Below, piece after piece: positions 1-11,983 of a stretch of 64,000 bases of DNA. A program made the position numbers and the translations under genes. The DNA is from Amanita rubescens (lineage: Eukaryota > Basidiomycota > Agaricomycetes > Agaricales > Amanitaceae): positions 43,344 through 107,343 of the forward strand of contig WION01000185.1 in assembly GCA_015039365.1 (NCBI GenBank), given 5' to 3'. Below the pieces are notes generated by a model, which saw only the letters and a program-made list of their open reading frames with translations, did not search any database and was not told where the DNA came from. The first letter of the stretch is position 1. Each line of letters opens with the position of its first letter.

Positions 1-1937
1 TCCAGACACGCTGACGAGCGTCCTCATCGTAGATATTTGCACGTTTGTCGTCTTTGTAGATCTTCTGTTTAATTTGCCCTCCAGCTGCGATACCAATGCG
101 AGCGTCTTCCAACTCGACGTAACCGCCTCCACGAAGGCTCAGAACAAGGTGGATAACAGCCCCCGGGGTAATATTATAATCTGACATATGCGTCAACCCT
201 TGTGGCTAGATCCATGTGCTATCAGCCCACCTGATCGGGTGCGGCCATCTTCGAGCTGTTTTCCCGCATACACGAGCCGCTGTTGGTCTGGGGAAATACC
301 TTCTCTATCTTGAATTATTGCTTTCAGAACATCGACGGTGTCACTCCACCCCCAATTTAAATCAGTTAGCGTCTTTCCCGTCAACGTCTTAACATCAACA
401 TTGCCTGCAGAGAAAGAGTGGGTCATGGGAATATAAGTTATATGGGAAGAAACTACGACCTTTCCGCCGGAGCACCACTATAATCTTCGGCTCAAATGAG
501 CCTCTGGACATCACGTCCTTAATTGTTACGCATGGTGGAAGACGGCTACCGGGCATGCTCAGTATAGGAGGCAGCCAGAGCATTCAGAACCCACGATGTG
601 GCCATCCAAAGGTTTGCGGAGGGAAGTAAACCGAGCTCCCGTGGTGATCGCGTAATGTCCAGTTCCACACCAGATTCCGACTCGCAGGTAATGACGTCCC
701 GTAAGGTTGGATATATATCGATCTGTATGCCACCATGTTCTGCGCGGCCCGTCATTTGTTCTTCGACGGTGTAGCCATGGCCAAGCCGCATAGCTACGAA
801 CTGCAAACCTAGTCAGTTGGAGTTGAAGTGAGGTGCGAAGCGCTGAACCTGGCGCACAACCCCAGGAGACGTGCAAATGCCGTCCAACCACGGTTGCGTT
901 GGTAGAGAAACGTAGTCCTGAACACCATCCTTCGATGGTGACTGTTGAGTCTCGCCAGTGATGGAATTTATTTCTGTCGTGGTGTTTTGAGAATGGGCGA
1001 TCTCGACCTCCGTTGTTACTCACCACCGACCGATATCTTCGCCGCACACTCACCAGACCCGTCAAAACTAATCCAGAGAGCCTCCCGCTGAAACATTGGC
1101 TACGATAGGTGTTTTACCCCATGATTGAAAAGAAACGGAAAAGTTTCTCATACCATCAGGTAGCCCCCTCTTTTTCTGATCTCAGGGGGTAAAACCGTTT
1201 GGAATCTGTCAGCGGGAATGAGGGGAAACGTTCCCAGTCCCTGTGCAAGGCATGAGAATTAAAATAAGCTCCTTTGAAGGCTACATAATGCCTACCGGTG
1301 GCAATAAGTATTTTTTCGCATTGTCTGGGACGCGAAGAGTGCGGAAGAATCGCAATTTGGCAGGGCCTGCGTTGATTGATGTCTCTTCCCAACAGACAGA
1401 TTGACCTTTTTTTGTGTCATGCCGGTGCTCCTCATGGGCTTTTACGGTGGAGCGGCTATCAGTACGTTGTATGAGTCCATGTTGAGTGCGGTAGTTCTTG
1501 AAATAATCAACGAGAGGTTGATCTCTAAACACAACAAGACGTCTGATTCGAATACTAGGTGTCAGAAAGCAGCACATACAAAGATATCTCTAGATGACCA
1601 TTCGAAGTAGGATGGTAAATAGATGGCCCTTTGGTGACTCAAAGGAGAAGGGGTTGAGGTTCAACAATTAATTCGGAATCAGGCCGAATTTCTGCGAGTT
1701 TAGAGGCGTCACCCTATAGAAATGTGCATGATTTTGGTACTAACCCGCCTTCGCACGCGCAATCTCAGGTAAGGCACTAACCAAAGTGTCTGGAGGCAGA
1801 GTCGCTCTGATCGTCGCCGGGGGTCGGACGTTGTCTCCAGGTCCGAAGCGGATGGCGATCGAGACGTCGACTAATGGCTGAAAAACGAATCGAAAATTGG
1901 CCGAAGCATATAGGAGTATCTCGAGACACACCTGCAT
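1..1937 (-). CDS. Ubiquitin-like/RING family protein, tandem copy A (3' end outside window)
   Basis: Minus-strand multi-exon gene whose C-terminal part lies beyond base 1. Downstream of an N-terminal exon (about 1740-1937) come an exon carrying [17 protein letters not shown] (about 1281-1577), an exon with [16 protein letters not shown] near 1050-1110, an exon with [15 protein letters not shown] near 860-960, an exon with [20 protein letters not shown] (about 560-800) and a ubiquitin-like exon (193-426) holding [11 protein letters not shown] and [13 protein letters not shown]. These blocks in this order recall a family with GYTVEEQ and PWFD motifs plus ubiquitin repeats, from memory of such proteins. 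The last visible bases correspond to about 3137 in copy B, so the RING exon is not visible. An apparent stop near 1560, between the N-terminal part and RIRRLVV, also occurs in copy B; it may be an unresolved intron or a shared lesion. Probable role: ubiquitin-type signalling (inference). Confidence 0.6.
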
Positions 1938-2220
1938 CCTGAACTTGATGGATACTGGTAACTGTTATCTGATGAAGTCGTGGACGACGTGACCACGCCA
2001 CCTGCTGACTCCGTTGGATGGCTCTCACGCACAGCAAGTTTACCACGAGGCAGATGACTACCGCGAAGTTTGCCGTTGGTGAAAACGAGTGGATTCCAGT
2101 TTGCCCTCGGTGCTCGTGAGCCTCGAGAGCGTAATCCAACAGACATAGTCTGACTGTTGGTTTCCTGGGCCTTATGAAGCCTTGCAAGACATCTGTCATC
2201 AGTATAGTAGTAGATCATAT
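1..2220. repeat. Segmental tandem duplication, left unit
   Basis: Bases 1-2220 align along their length with 3137-5252, at an offset of about 3136 bases at the left end. The unit carries all but the 3' end of the ubiquitin-like/RING gene plus its 5' flank. Divergence is scattered, with small indels, so the duplication is not brand new. Similarity fades just past the shared AGTAGATCAT near 2213 and 5245. Confidence 0.85.
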
Positions 2221-2493
2221 CAATTGCCAGTGAGAGAGGGAGCGGCGGGTGGCGAAAAGATTCGGAAGCCGACGCAACGGCGCGATGGCACAGCCACTTC
2301 CGAGCTATCTACGGTGCTCAGCTCGCTTAGAATTACCACCTCATCCACCATGGTTGAGCAGAGGTGTGTCCGCTGAGCTGTTTCTGGGTCATCTGTGCGA
2401 GTTTCCCTGTCTGAATCATATCACGCGCTACGAGTAGGTAGTACAGTCTGACTTCAAGACGACTAGAAATGTATTCGAAGGCGATCCAATACC

Positions 2494-5072
2494 TCATACA
2501 GTCGCGCCGCTCAGGCGGCTTACAATATCCTCGTTAAGAATGAGGGTAACGACGGAAGCTGCTTCGGACTTGGCATGAACCGGGATGCCTTCAATCTTTT
2601 CCTCGAAGTCCTCTTCGCTTCCAGCTCCCACGTTCACCCGCGGAATGGGCTTTTGGTAACCGACCATCCGGGCTACCGATCGTCCACAGACGGGACACTC
2701 GTTGCCACCCATGACCCATCCAACACAACCTTCGCATCCATAATGGCCACATGGTCGGAAAACACACCCACTTTGGCTATCGTCATGGGTAGAGCAATGA
2801 GGGGGGTTAGTAGGATCAGGTAAATCAGATGACCGCGACGGTGAGGCAGTGTCTAGCTGTCGAACAGACCGCAGATTGCGGAAGCGGCCCGTGGGCTGCA
2901 ATTCTTGTAAATGTTCATCGTATAGATCGAACCAGGGATAGTCGTATTCCTTGTAGGCTGAAGAAATAAAGTCAGATAAGGCTAAACGGACAAAAGGCAC
3001 TTTACGACAACGTACTTCCGGGTACGATAGGTGTGATTGGTGTGATAACCCCGGTGATACTCTGCTAGGGTTAGACGTTGCATCCTGGTCTAGAATTCTA
3101 TGCGCACCTCCCACAAATCTGTGGAGACTGTATGAATCCAAACACGCTCACGAGCGTCCTCATCGTAGATATTTGCACGTTTGTTGTCTTTGTAGATCTT
3201 CTGTTGAATTTGCCCTCCAGCTGCGATACCCATGCGAGTACCTTCCAACTCGGCGCAACCGCCTCCAAGAAGACTCCGAACAAGGTGGATATCAGACCCT
3301 GGGGGAATCTTATAATCTGACATATGCGTCAGCCCTTATGGCTAGATCCATGTGCTATCCGCCCACCTGACCGGGTGCGGCTATCTTCTAGCTGTTTTCC
3401 CGCGAAGATGAGCCGCTGTCGCTCTGGAGGAATCCCTTCTCTATCTTGAATCATTACTTTCAGACCGTAGATTGTGTCACTCCACTCCCAATGTAAATCA
3501 GTTAGCGTCTTCCCCGTGAACGTCTTAACAAAAATATTGCCTGCAGAGAAAGAGTGGGTCATGGGAATATAAGTTATATGGCAAGAAACACAACCTTGCC
3601 GCCGGCACACCACTATAATCTTCGGCTCGAATGAGCCTCTAGACATCAGGTCCTTGGTTGTTACACATGGCGGAAGACAGCTACAAAGCATGTTCAGTTT
3701 AAGAGGCGGTCAAAGCATTCAGAACCCACGGTACAGTCATCCTGAGGCTCGCAGAGGGAAGTAAACCGAGCTCCCGTGGTGATCGCGTAATGTCCAGTTC
3801 CACACCAGATCCCGACTCGCAGGCAATGGCGTTCTGTAAGCTTGGATATATATCGATCTGTATGCCACCATGTACTGCGTGGCCCGTCATTTGTTCTTCG
3901 ACGGTGTAACCATGGCCAAGCGGCATAGCTACGAACTGCGAACCTGGTTAGTCGGAGTTGAAGACAAGTGAGGTGCGAAGCGCTGAACCTGGCGCACAAC
4001 CCCAGGGGACGTGCAAATGCCGTCTAACCACGGCTGCGTCGGTAGAGAAACGTAGTCCTGAACACCATCGCTCGATGGTGACTGTTGAGTCTCACCAGTG
4101 ATGGAATTTATTCCTTGTCATGTTTTGAGAGTGGGTAGTCTCGACCTCCGTTGTTGTTACTCACCACCGACCGATATCTTCGCCGCACACTCACCAGACC
4201 CGTCAAAACTAATCCAGAGAGCCTCCCGCTGAAACATTGGCTACGATGGGTGTTTCACCCCTTGAAAAGAAACAGGAAAGGGCTCTCGTACCATCAGGTA
4301 GCCCCCTCTTTTTCTGATTTCAGGTGGTAAAACCGTTTTGAATCTGTCAACAGGAATGAGGGGAAACGTTCCCAGCCCCTGTGCAATGCATGAACATCAC
4401 GATCTACTCGTTCGAAGGCTACACAATGCGTACCGGTGGCAATAAGTATTTTTCTGCATTGTCTGGGACGCGAAGAGTGCGGAAGAATCGCAATTTAGCA
4501 GGGCCTGCGTTAATCGATGCCTCTTCCCAATGGACAAATTGAGTCTTTTTTGTGTCATGCCTGAGCTCCTGATGGGCGTTTACGGTGGAACGACACTGGT
4601 TTGGGTCCGCACGTTGTAGGAGTCCATGTTGAGTGCGGTAGTTCTTGAAATAATCAATGAGAGGTTGATCCCTAAACACAACAAGACGTCGAATTCGAAT
4701 ACTAGGTGTCAGAAAGCAACACATACATAGATATCTCTAGATGACCATTCGGAGTAGGATGGTAAACGGATGGCCCATTGGTAACTCGAAGTAGAAGGGG
4801 TTGAGGTTTAACAATTAATTCGAAATTAGGCCCGATTTCTGCGAGTTTAGAGGTGTCACTCCTTATAAATGATATGCATGATTTTGGTACTAACCCGCCT
4901 TCGCACGCACAGTGTCAGGTAAGGCACTAACCAAAGTGTCTGAGGGCAGACTCGCTTTGATCGTCGCCGGGGATACGTTGCCTCCAGGTCCGAAGTGGAT
5001 GTCGAACGAGACGTCGACTAGCTGATGAATGGATCTATAATTGGCCAACGCATAGAGGAGATCTCGATACAC
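2494..5072 (-). CDS. Ubiquitin-like/RING family protein, tandem copy B
   Basis: Minus-strand paralogue of the neighbouring truncated copy, here complete at the 3' end. Order from the N terminus: beta-rich start (about 4890-5072), [17 protein letters not shown] exon (4419-4724), [20 protein letters not shown] exon (3699-3926), ubiquitin-like exon (3329-3576) with [18 protein letters not shown], then an intron, then [14 protein letters not shown] followed by a LLGGG that resembles the ubiquitin C terminus (about 3300), the [14 protein letters not shown] block (about 2930) and a C-terminal RING-type zinc finger ([20 protein letters not shown], about 2670-2770). A ubiquitin fold joined to a RING suggests an E3-like role; substrate unknown. 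The first Cys pair of the RING is not clearly spaced. Exon limits are approximate and the N-terminal start is not certain. Confidence 0.65.
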
Positions 5073-5252
5073 ACCTGCATCCTGAACTTAACTGTTATCT
5101 GATCAGTCGTGGGCGACGTGACCACGTCACTCCAACTGTTGGCTCTCACGCACGCGTGACCGCGTCGTACCTTTCCCATCTGTTGCAATCTCTGGCAAAC
5201 TGGAATGATTCTGAAACCTTGACATCTGTCACCAGCGTAGTAGATCATGTCT
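3137..5252. repeat. Segmental tandem duplication, right unit
   Basis: Second unit of the duplication that begins at base 1. Exons are more similar between units than the intergenic 5' part, as expected if both copies stayed under selection for some time after duplicating. Confidence 0.85.
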
Positions 5253-5565
5253 CCCCATGCTTTTCGAGTCCTCTTTGTTCCACACCCAGGGCCCAGGCGG
5301 TGACGTACCCAATCTGACATTAGGTTTTGAAATTTTGGTGTCTATGAAATGCGCGAAGGCTTCAGCGTTAGATTCCGTCGGAGATAGTCCTCAGATCATA
5401 GTGATGCGTGTAGACGTGTATTGGACAATCTCGTGAGAATGACGATAGTGCTTCAGGGTTTTCAGGCTATACAGGTAGTCGGAGCCATACGAGCAGGACT
5501 GTGATGCCGCTGGGTTGTCGATGCGGGCTAAACGTGGGCGGCCCACAAAATGCATTGTACAGGCT

Positions 5566-5599
<34 letters not shown>

Positions 5600-5725
5600 T
5601 GTCAAGATATTACCCGAAATATAATAATGCTATGCTAAAAGGGGTGGTATCATTTAAGAACAACGTGGAAGACGAAGATAGGCTGCACGGTACGAAATAC
5701 ACCGAGATGGTCGTGGACAGCCCCG
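5073..5725. other. Intergenic stretch with a dinucleotide run
   Basis: I see no supportable gene here. Short open frames on both strands read through the AT run and look accidental. The left part is the 5' flank of the ubiquitin-like gene; the right part ends at the stop of the coiled-coil gene. Confidence 0.5.
5569..5596. repeat. (AT)14 microsatellite
   Basis: Fourteen uninterrupted AT dinucleotides. Self-complementary, so prone to slippage and cruciform formation. Confidence 0.95.
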
Positions 5726-6922
5726 TCAGGTTTTATTGGAACAGACGCTTTGATTGCCTTGCCACCCTGTTACAGGCGCATCTATTTGCGAATCGCGGTT
5801 CTTCTGTTGCAATTCACGTTGCAATCTCGCCAATTCTCGTTTCAGCAGACGGTTCTCTTCCCGATGACGTTGCTCTCTTTCCTTTTCTTCCTTCCTGAGC
5901 CGCTTCTCTCTCTCCCCCCACTCTCTTTTATCCTTCGCTGAATCTAACTCGAGCTGATTCACTCGTATGGCAAGACTCTTCGTCGTCTCTACCTCCAACG
6001 TTCGGACTCGTTCATATTCCTCCTTCTAAATTTTGCACATCAGCATCGTCAACGGAAGCTAGGTAAAAATTCGGACCTGCTGGGCCCTGACTTGCAGCTC
6101 CTTTTTGAAGTTTTCCCAGACCTTGGAAATGTGCTCTGGTTTGCGACGATGGACAGGCACAACACCACGTCTTCCGATTGAGGCTCGGCGCCTCCCCCGC
6201 TTTACCTTCTCATTCTCGTCAGGCGCTACTGTACCGTTCTTGCGAATCGCCCCCCACTTTTCCAGTGCACCAAATATAGTATCTGCAAACCAGTAACACT
6301 GACGCGCATGGAGGGTGTAAAAGGCGCTATCATTGTGGACAACTAGGACCAAGACCACGACATCCCAGAGACTTGGGCGTAACGACCTGTCGCCATTGAA
6401 CGTGATGGTTCTCAAAACTTCGCAGCGGTCTGGGTGGTCTTGAATTTGGATGATAGTATCGTTGGCAAGATATTGGTTGGAGCTAATGTCGGACGGAAAC
6501 GACAGGAAGCCGTGTGGTGGAGAAGAGGACGCTTTAGAGTCGTTTTCGTTTACGGAGGGATGGGGAAAGGAGGACTGGGGGAGAAGAGAGCTTATGGGAG
6601 ATAATCCGCCGTCGATCACCGATGGAGTTGAACAGGACGAGCTTGAGGTATATTTGCGCGCGCCAATGCGACGGTCTGTGCGCAGTACTAATTTGTTCTT
6701 GTGCCCATCGTCGAGCTCGTAGATGACGAATTCGTGTTCACTTGGGCTGTTGGTGTACTTGCAATGAAATGCTTTCACCAGCCGATAACCCGTAAGTTCG
6801 CCCCATAGTGCGATGCTCTGCAAGGTCCACCCTTGTAGATACGCCATGATGAGCTCGAGATAGTGACCAATCGCGGTTGCGACAATTGGAAAAGGGACAG
6901 AAGTGGAATCGGAATCGGACAT
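5726..6922 (-). CDS. Uncharacterised W-rich plus coiled-coil protein, copy 1
   Basis: Not a family I recognise. Two exons: 6922-6077 and 6025-5726, joined by a 51 nt GT-AG intron. The start MSDSDSTSVPFP leads into a conserved N-terminal block (YLQGWTLQSIALWGELTGYR, then a block ending VIYELDDGHKNKLVLRTDRR), a Ser/Pro-rich linker, a second conserved block (ITFNGDRS...SLWDVVVLVLVVHNDSAF, then QCYWFADTIFGALEKWGAI), a basic stretch (KRGRRRASIGRRG) and a C-terminal coiled coil of about 80 residues dominated by Glu, Arg and Lys. A plus-strand relative lies at 11984-13119, with degraded pieces near 7.5 and 8.2 kb, so the family expanded locally. No signal peptide or membrane span is evident. Function unknown. 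Confidence 0.7.
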
Positions 6923-6930
6923 GGTGAAGA

Positions 6931-7042
6931 CAGTTGTTGGAAGACGGCTGGTGGAAGACGGTTGGTGAAGACAGTTGGTGGAAGACGGTTGGTGGAAGAC
7001 GGTTGGTGGAAGACGGTTGGTGGAAGACGGTTGGTGGAAGAT
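6931..7042. repeat. 14 bp minisatellite
   Basis: About eight tandem copies of GGTTGGTGGAAGAC, the outer ones degenerate. It sits directly upstream of the minus-strand ATG at 6922, in the 5' leader or promoter of coiled-coil family copy 1. As the unit is not a multiple of three, it is unlikely to be coding. Confidence 0.9.
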
Positions 7043-7447
7043 AGTGGATGGTACTTAAATGATTTATGCAAATGCCTGGCCTGAAAATGCTGTTTTTTGA
7101 GAGCTGTGTAGCCTGCTGGTGATGCGCAAGGTAAACGCAAGGCAGCGCCGGCAACGAGGCAGGCTACTTTTCGCTCCCAGCCATTTGCCGCGTTTCTCGA
7201 TCTCCTCTTAGTGATGCTTGAAGTATATCGTCACTAGAATAAGAAGGGATGTTGCATGTCATGGTCCAGGGAAACATCGAAGTAGCGTTTTTTTAACATA
7301 CAATTCATATCAGTGGCCAGTGTCTCGGGGTCGGAGTTTCAACCTCACTCTTACGTCATCACCACGTCGTGCATTCTTGCAATGTTGCATGTTTCAAACA
7401 CAGCGTTATTCATGAATGCATGAACCTCTTCTCAGTTTCCCGTTCTC
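7043..7447. other. Intergenic, nothing recognised
   Basis: No coding support on either strand. This is the gap between the divergent coiled-coil family copies. Confidence 0.4.
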
Positions 7448-8035
7448 AGACTCACTACAAAGCTATCCCCTGCGTCGCCGTCCTAATGGCGGTCGTTGTC
7501 TGGTCCGAGTTGTCATGACGTCCTTATAAGGCTGGGCCTTGCAGAACGCCTCGATAATGGCTCGAACTTACGAGCTATCGGTTGGATAAAGCGCATCACT
7601 GCAAGTTGACCAACACTCAAAACGAACACGACCTACGAGTTCGCCAATGAGCACATGAACAAGCTGGAACTGCATACAGACCGCGCCGTTGTCGAGCGCA
7701 ATGAGCGTAAAGACGTTTCGCTCCCCTGTTTATTGGTGGGACGATACCATACTTGGCTTGCGATTCACAAGAATGGGATAGTAGTGCGTGACGAAAAGGG
7801 AAAGCAGAGTTTGCGTGGTGCCAAGCTTCGACCGCCTTGGTGTTGTGATGAGCGAGCCAGAACAGAGGAGACGAGGAAAAAAGGCTTGCCGAATAAGTGG
7901 AGGCGTCAATGTCAGAATGAGCATAAGCGAGAACGGGAGGAGAGAGAACGGCAGTTGAGGAAGGGAGCAACGTCATCAGGAAGAGTAACGTTTGCTGAAA
8001 CAAGAATTTGCGTTGTGAAGCCTTTTCTACGCTGA
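7448..8035 (+). pseudogene. Decayed copy of the W-rich/coiled-coil family
   Basis: DNA closely matches copy 2 at 11984-13119 from the TACAAAGCTATCCCCTGCGT block onward, but the frame is broken early (GAGTTGTCATGACG against GAGCTTGTTATGAC). The middle of the gene is missing: sequence matching the DVSL region near 7720 runs straight into sequence matching the CYWFADTIF region near 7735. The Arg/Glu-rich coiled-coil end is recognisable to about 8000. No continuous frame remains. Confidence 0.75.
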
Positions 8036-8187
8036 CTGGACCCATCAGTTAACTCTTATCTTACCGCGCTATCGTCCTCTTACCAGCTTTGTTAACTTCT
8101 TCTGCAGTATTAAGAACCATAGTTAGATACATGAATATGCACCGTTCAGAGTTAGCCCACACAGGAGCTTCCTTTCTGTCGCAATGT

Positions 8188-8195
8188 TATATAAA
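8188..8195 (+). promoter_or_regulatory. TATA-like box ahead of the gene fragment
   Basis: TATATAAA lies about 36 bases before the ATG at 8231, a plausible spacing for a fungal core promoter. It may be a relic, since the reading frame behind it is broken. Confidence 0.4.
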
Positions 8196-8230
8196 CCACT
8201 GTCATCAATACGTGCCTTCACTGTCTTTAC

Positions 8231-8440
8231 CATGTCGGATTCCCGTCCCACTTCTGTCCCTTTACCAGTAGACGAAACGGCGATTGATCACTATGTCGCG
8301 CTCATCACGGCGTACCTACAAGGCGGACCTCGCGGTATGGCGCGAACTCGCGGGTTATCGGCTGGTGAAAGCCTATCATGAATGTGAAGTCTGCACAGAC
8401 ATGGTCAATGCCAAGGACAGGATAACCAAAGCCTTGACTC
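8231..8440 (+). pseudogene. 5' fragment of the W-rich/coiled-coil family
   Basis: Starts like copy 1 (MSDSRPTSVPLPVDETAIDH, then ITAYLQG). After the LQG motif the match to WRELAGYRLVKAYH continues in another frame, so bases are missing near 8322. Similarity ends near 8440. This is the fourth member of the family within 8 kb and only its N-terminal exon start remains. Confidence 0.7.
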
Positions 8441-8527
8441 AATTCTCTTTGCATCATTAGCGTATCTCCACAGCCCGAACCCTACAGATTATCAGATAAA
8501 AGACACCGTGATGAGCGTATTGAAACA

Positions 8528-9925
8528 TTATTTTGAGCTATCTTTATTGCTTGAATTCTCGTCTTCACAGAGCACAACAAGTTTCGCATGTCTATCATCG
8601 AGATAGAAATCGATGGCTTGGGCACACACTATAAGGGAGTCAGCTATAAGATCACGGTCCATTATGTTTCCCATCACCTTTCGAGAAGTGCACAGAGCAT
8701 CTTTTAGATGCCCAGAGTCCGACAACCACTTTGATAGCTTGATTTGACTGGCTTTCATCATGCGATCCAATAACGTAAGAGCAGAATGTTGATGAAGCAT
8801 ATTCTTCTGCTAAATCCCCACAAGGCCATGATCGCTCGTACAGTATAGAGACCGTAGTGCTTTAAATTAAATATTAGTAATCGAATTGAATCCACTTTGT
8901 TAGGTCGCTCGTCATTGTCCCCGGGTAAGTTGTTTGCGTAGATGCTGGCTGGCGGTTGATGATCTTTGTTCCACCCAAATTTCGGTTCGGCGTTGCGGAA
9001 GATATATCTGTAATAACAATCAAAATCCATCTTCAGTATATCTAAACACTGGCTGATCTTACGCAACAAAATCCTCATGTTCCTTCAGCTCCATTTCCCG
9101 CAATTTTCCCGAGCTTCTTTGATTTTTTCCTCTGACATTCCCCAAGATGAGTTATCCAGGAAATCAAAAGTGAACTATTACCAGACATAAATCGAACTCG
9201 AGGAAAAATAACAGACTAACTTACAATCATCTCGCAAACCCGGCGTATGCAGGTCGCGTCAATTACATCCCTAATGACGTCGATGTTCCTGTTCTCGGTT
9301 CCCCTGCGAAGTCCCCCATTAAGAACGCTAACCTGTTGCATGTACCTTCCTGACGTACAGCGTGTCAAAATTTCATGCGCTTTTGAGCAAAAGATGCGCC
9401 GATACGTCTAACGGCACCCTTGAGAATAATGTCTGCTCTCTTCATCACGACGAGATGTGCACCATCACCATCGCAGTCGTGCCTAGATAACTATGGTCGG
9501 CAAAGTCTTACCATCATCAAAACCGAGCATATGACTACGATGGTATTGGCAATTAGAATGCGGTGCTTTTCAGCACACTTACCCGATGTCTCCTGTAAGC
9601 TCTGCTAGGTTCTGCTTACTGAGGAGAACGTGTCCGGATCGTTCAACACTTCGCTGATCGCTTTGAGGGTTCGTACGATCTTGATCTGTTTGCGTTGGCC
9701 TGATATTGATCGGGTTTTATCAAGTCTATTCACGTATGCCTCGCTCTTCTCAGGAAACGAGAACAAAGAATCGTAGCCATAATTATGGGGAAGAGTACGT
9801 TGCAATACTGAAAAGAATGTCTGAATAAGCAATGTGTAGTGCTGAAAATGCGACTTACCGCCGAGAGAAACTCAGTGCTGTAGAAGCTCGAGTTAAACTC
9901 CTCGTCAATGGTTGATACAGTCATC
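8528..9925 (-). pseudogene. Remnant of a Ppo-type fatty-acid dioxygenase/P450
   Basis: Minus-strand exon pieces. 9924-9860 encodes EEFNSSFYSTEFLSAV, followed by a GTAAGT donor; after a short intron, 9790-9640 encodes LQRTLPHNYGYDSLFSF, KSEAYVNRL and VRTLKAISEVLNDPDTFSS. This resembles the link between the haem-peroxidase and P450 parts of fungal psi-producing oxygenases (linoleate diol synthases), from memory of the family. Further on, 8800-8530 encodes VCAQAIDFYLDDRHAK, like the AQAV-VDFYL region late in the P450 part. The piece at 8758-9078 (GWNKDHQPPASIYANNLPG) I cannot place. No Cys haem motif or peroxidase core is visible, so this would not be a working oxygenase. Other readings are possible. 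Confidence 0.4.
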
Positions 9926-11983
9926 GTAAACCCACTTTGTCAACACATGCTCTAAGCCCAATATTCTTCGTTTCGCAGCAAGGATGACAATATGGACTCA
10001 TACCATTGAAGTTGGACGTGAACATAGGGTCAGAGCGGGTTCTGGTGACCTGTATATGATGAATGACATCTTCCAACCAGAACGAGTCTATGCCACTCAC
10101 TATGTCGGCTATAAGTCCCCTGTATGCAAAAATGAAGCATGGGTGAATGAATGTGCAAGCGTTGTCGGTTTATCGTCGTATCGTACAACCAAATCCGAAG
10201 CCGGAGCCAGTAGAACGTTCGCATGGAAGGCCAAGCTAAGAGAAATTAGCGATAATCATACGACACGTATAATTCGACTTGTTGATATCGAGTCATCGCC
10301 ATACACCCACTTACTTTTCTGGATTCCACTCTTGGAATGACTCAAACCCTGTAAACAGGACAATAAGGAAATGGAGAAGTGGGCGTCTGCGTGGACGCCC
10401 GCTTGAGGCCAAGGTGTCGACGGAGCTCGTCACATTGGCTTCCTTGATTTTCTGTATTTTCCATTCGCGTGCCCACTCCTGCCACCTGGGGAGAGCCTTC
10501 GTCTCTGTAGCATTGACAAGCAAACCGTTATCTCGAAGTAATCGTGTTTACTGCGGAAAAGATCGCTTCATATCTTGTTCATTCTATGTAAACTCACCCA
10601 ATACGGTTACGACGTTTTAAGTACATCGAAATCAGCGGAAGGATCGTTCATCTTGTTCCTCTTTAACAGATACAGTTAAGAACTGTGACGTCCCGACGGA
10701 CTTACACCTGCTCTTATTGACGTGATAAAACTCCGCTTGTCTTATTCGTCCCTTGAAGGGATGACACGTCCGAAGTAAGGCAACGCCTTGTTCCTGGTGC
10801 AAACTCAACTTATCATCAGCAAGTACTCAATCGTACGGCCAGCGCTGCTCACCGCAAGTATAGCAGCGAATGCAAAGGCGGTATCAGAAACACTTTGTGG
10901 ATGATCTTGCGGCCGCCACTACATTGAGGAAAGTACACAACAGGTACCTTCTAGTCACACGAAAAGCACTAAACGGCGGTTCCCGCGCATCGGTTATTTA
11001 TCTTAAGCACCCGTGTTTGGATCTCGGTCTATAGCCATCCTCTAAACTAAGGAACTGGTCAATTTCTGTAGGTGCGGACATTTACCGACTCACATAGTTT
11101 GACCATAGTTGAATTGCTTTCTTATCCTTAGGACTTGCTTTCTCATAGTTCTTGGCATAGTCTTCCAATATTTCGGCCAGCTAAATCCAGCCGTCAGTGG
11201 TTTCAGCGATAGTGTTTCACCGAAACGAGAGCAACACACATCTGTCATCGATGGTGGTGGATTCGCTCTACTGCACAAAAGGTTCCTAGCATGAATAAGT
11301 GCATGAGTTCGTCGTAGAAGCGCCCCGCAGTCATCGCATTGCTTACCGCATAGGGTTTCTGCAACATAGGCAAGGAGTGCATTGTTCTGAGCAGCGCTAG
11401 CGACGCCCATCAACTTCTACTTAACATAGGATGTATAGTTGTTTGATAGAATCCTTGTGCTTTGTCCATCGTAGCTGGGGACGTGTTAAAATGAGGGGGT
11501 ATAGTGGTGAATCTATCTATAACTTGAAAGGGACTGACTTTATTGCACAGAAGCCATGCTGCCACAGCGAGGTCCGTGAAGCGCTCAACGTGTTGACGAA
11601 GTAAGCCGCGTTGTGGCCTGTCATACTATAGCCATCTTCTATCTAAAGTTTGAGGCTGTGTAGCGATTGGAGACATGGAAGCTCGAGTCACGCGTTATCC
11701 GCGTGTGGGTTTTTTTTTGGGTATATTCATACACATGGCGGTTAAGTAGTGGTTACCGTAAGGCAGGAGTGGCAGAGCGCCTAACTCATTCTTGGCGCTT
11801 AACGCATTGACGGAGCCTCAAGGCCTCTATCTAAGGTTTGATGGGCAAGGGTCGGGCTATGAAACAATCATTACAGCATCAACAACAGCCTCATGTTCAA
11901 CACATGTCTGCGGCATAGCAGCGTAGTCAGTTAATAATCAAATTTTAGGGCCTCCCATCCTCCGAATACTCTTCGCAACAAGC
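9926..11983. other. Gene-poor stretch with short open frames only
   Basis: Open frames of 60-120 codons occur on both strands (for example 9984-10340 plus, 10311-10523 minus, 11090-11413 minus), but none shows a domain or exon pattern I can name. The part next to 9925 could hold further remains of the dioxygenase. Confidence 0.35.

Noticed and set aside
5391..5898. Frames with YIYIYIYI runs around the AT microsatellite
   Set aside because: Translation of a simple AT run; no flanking protein similarity.
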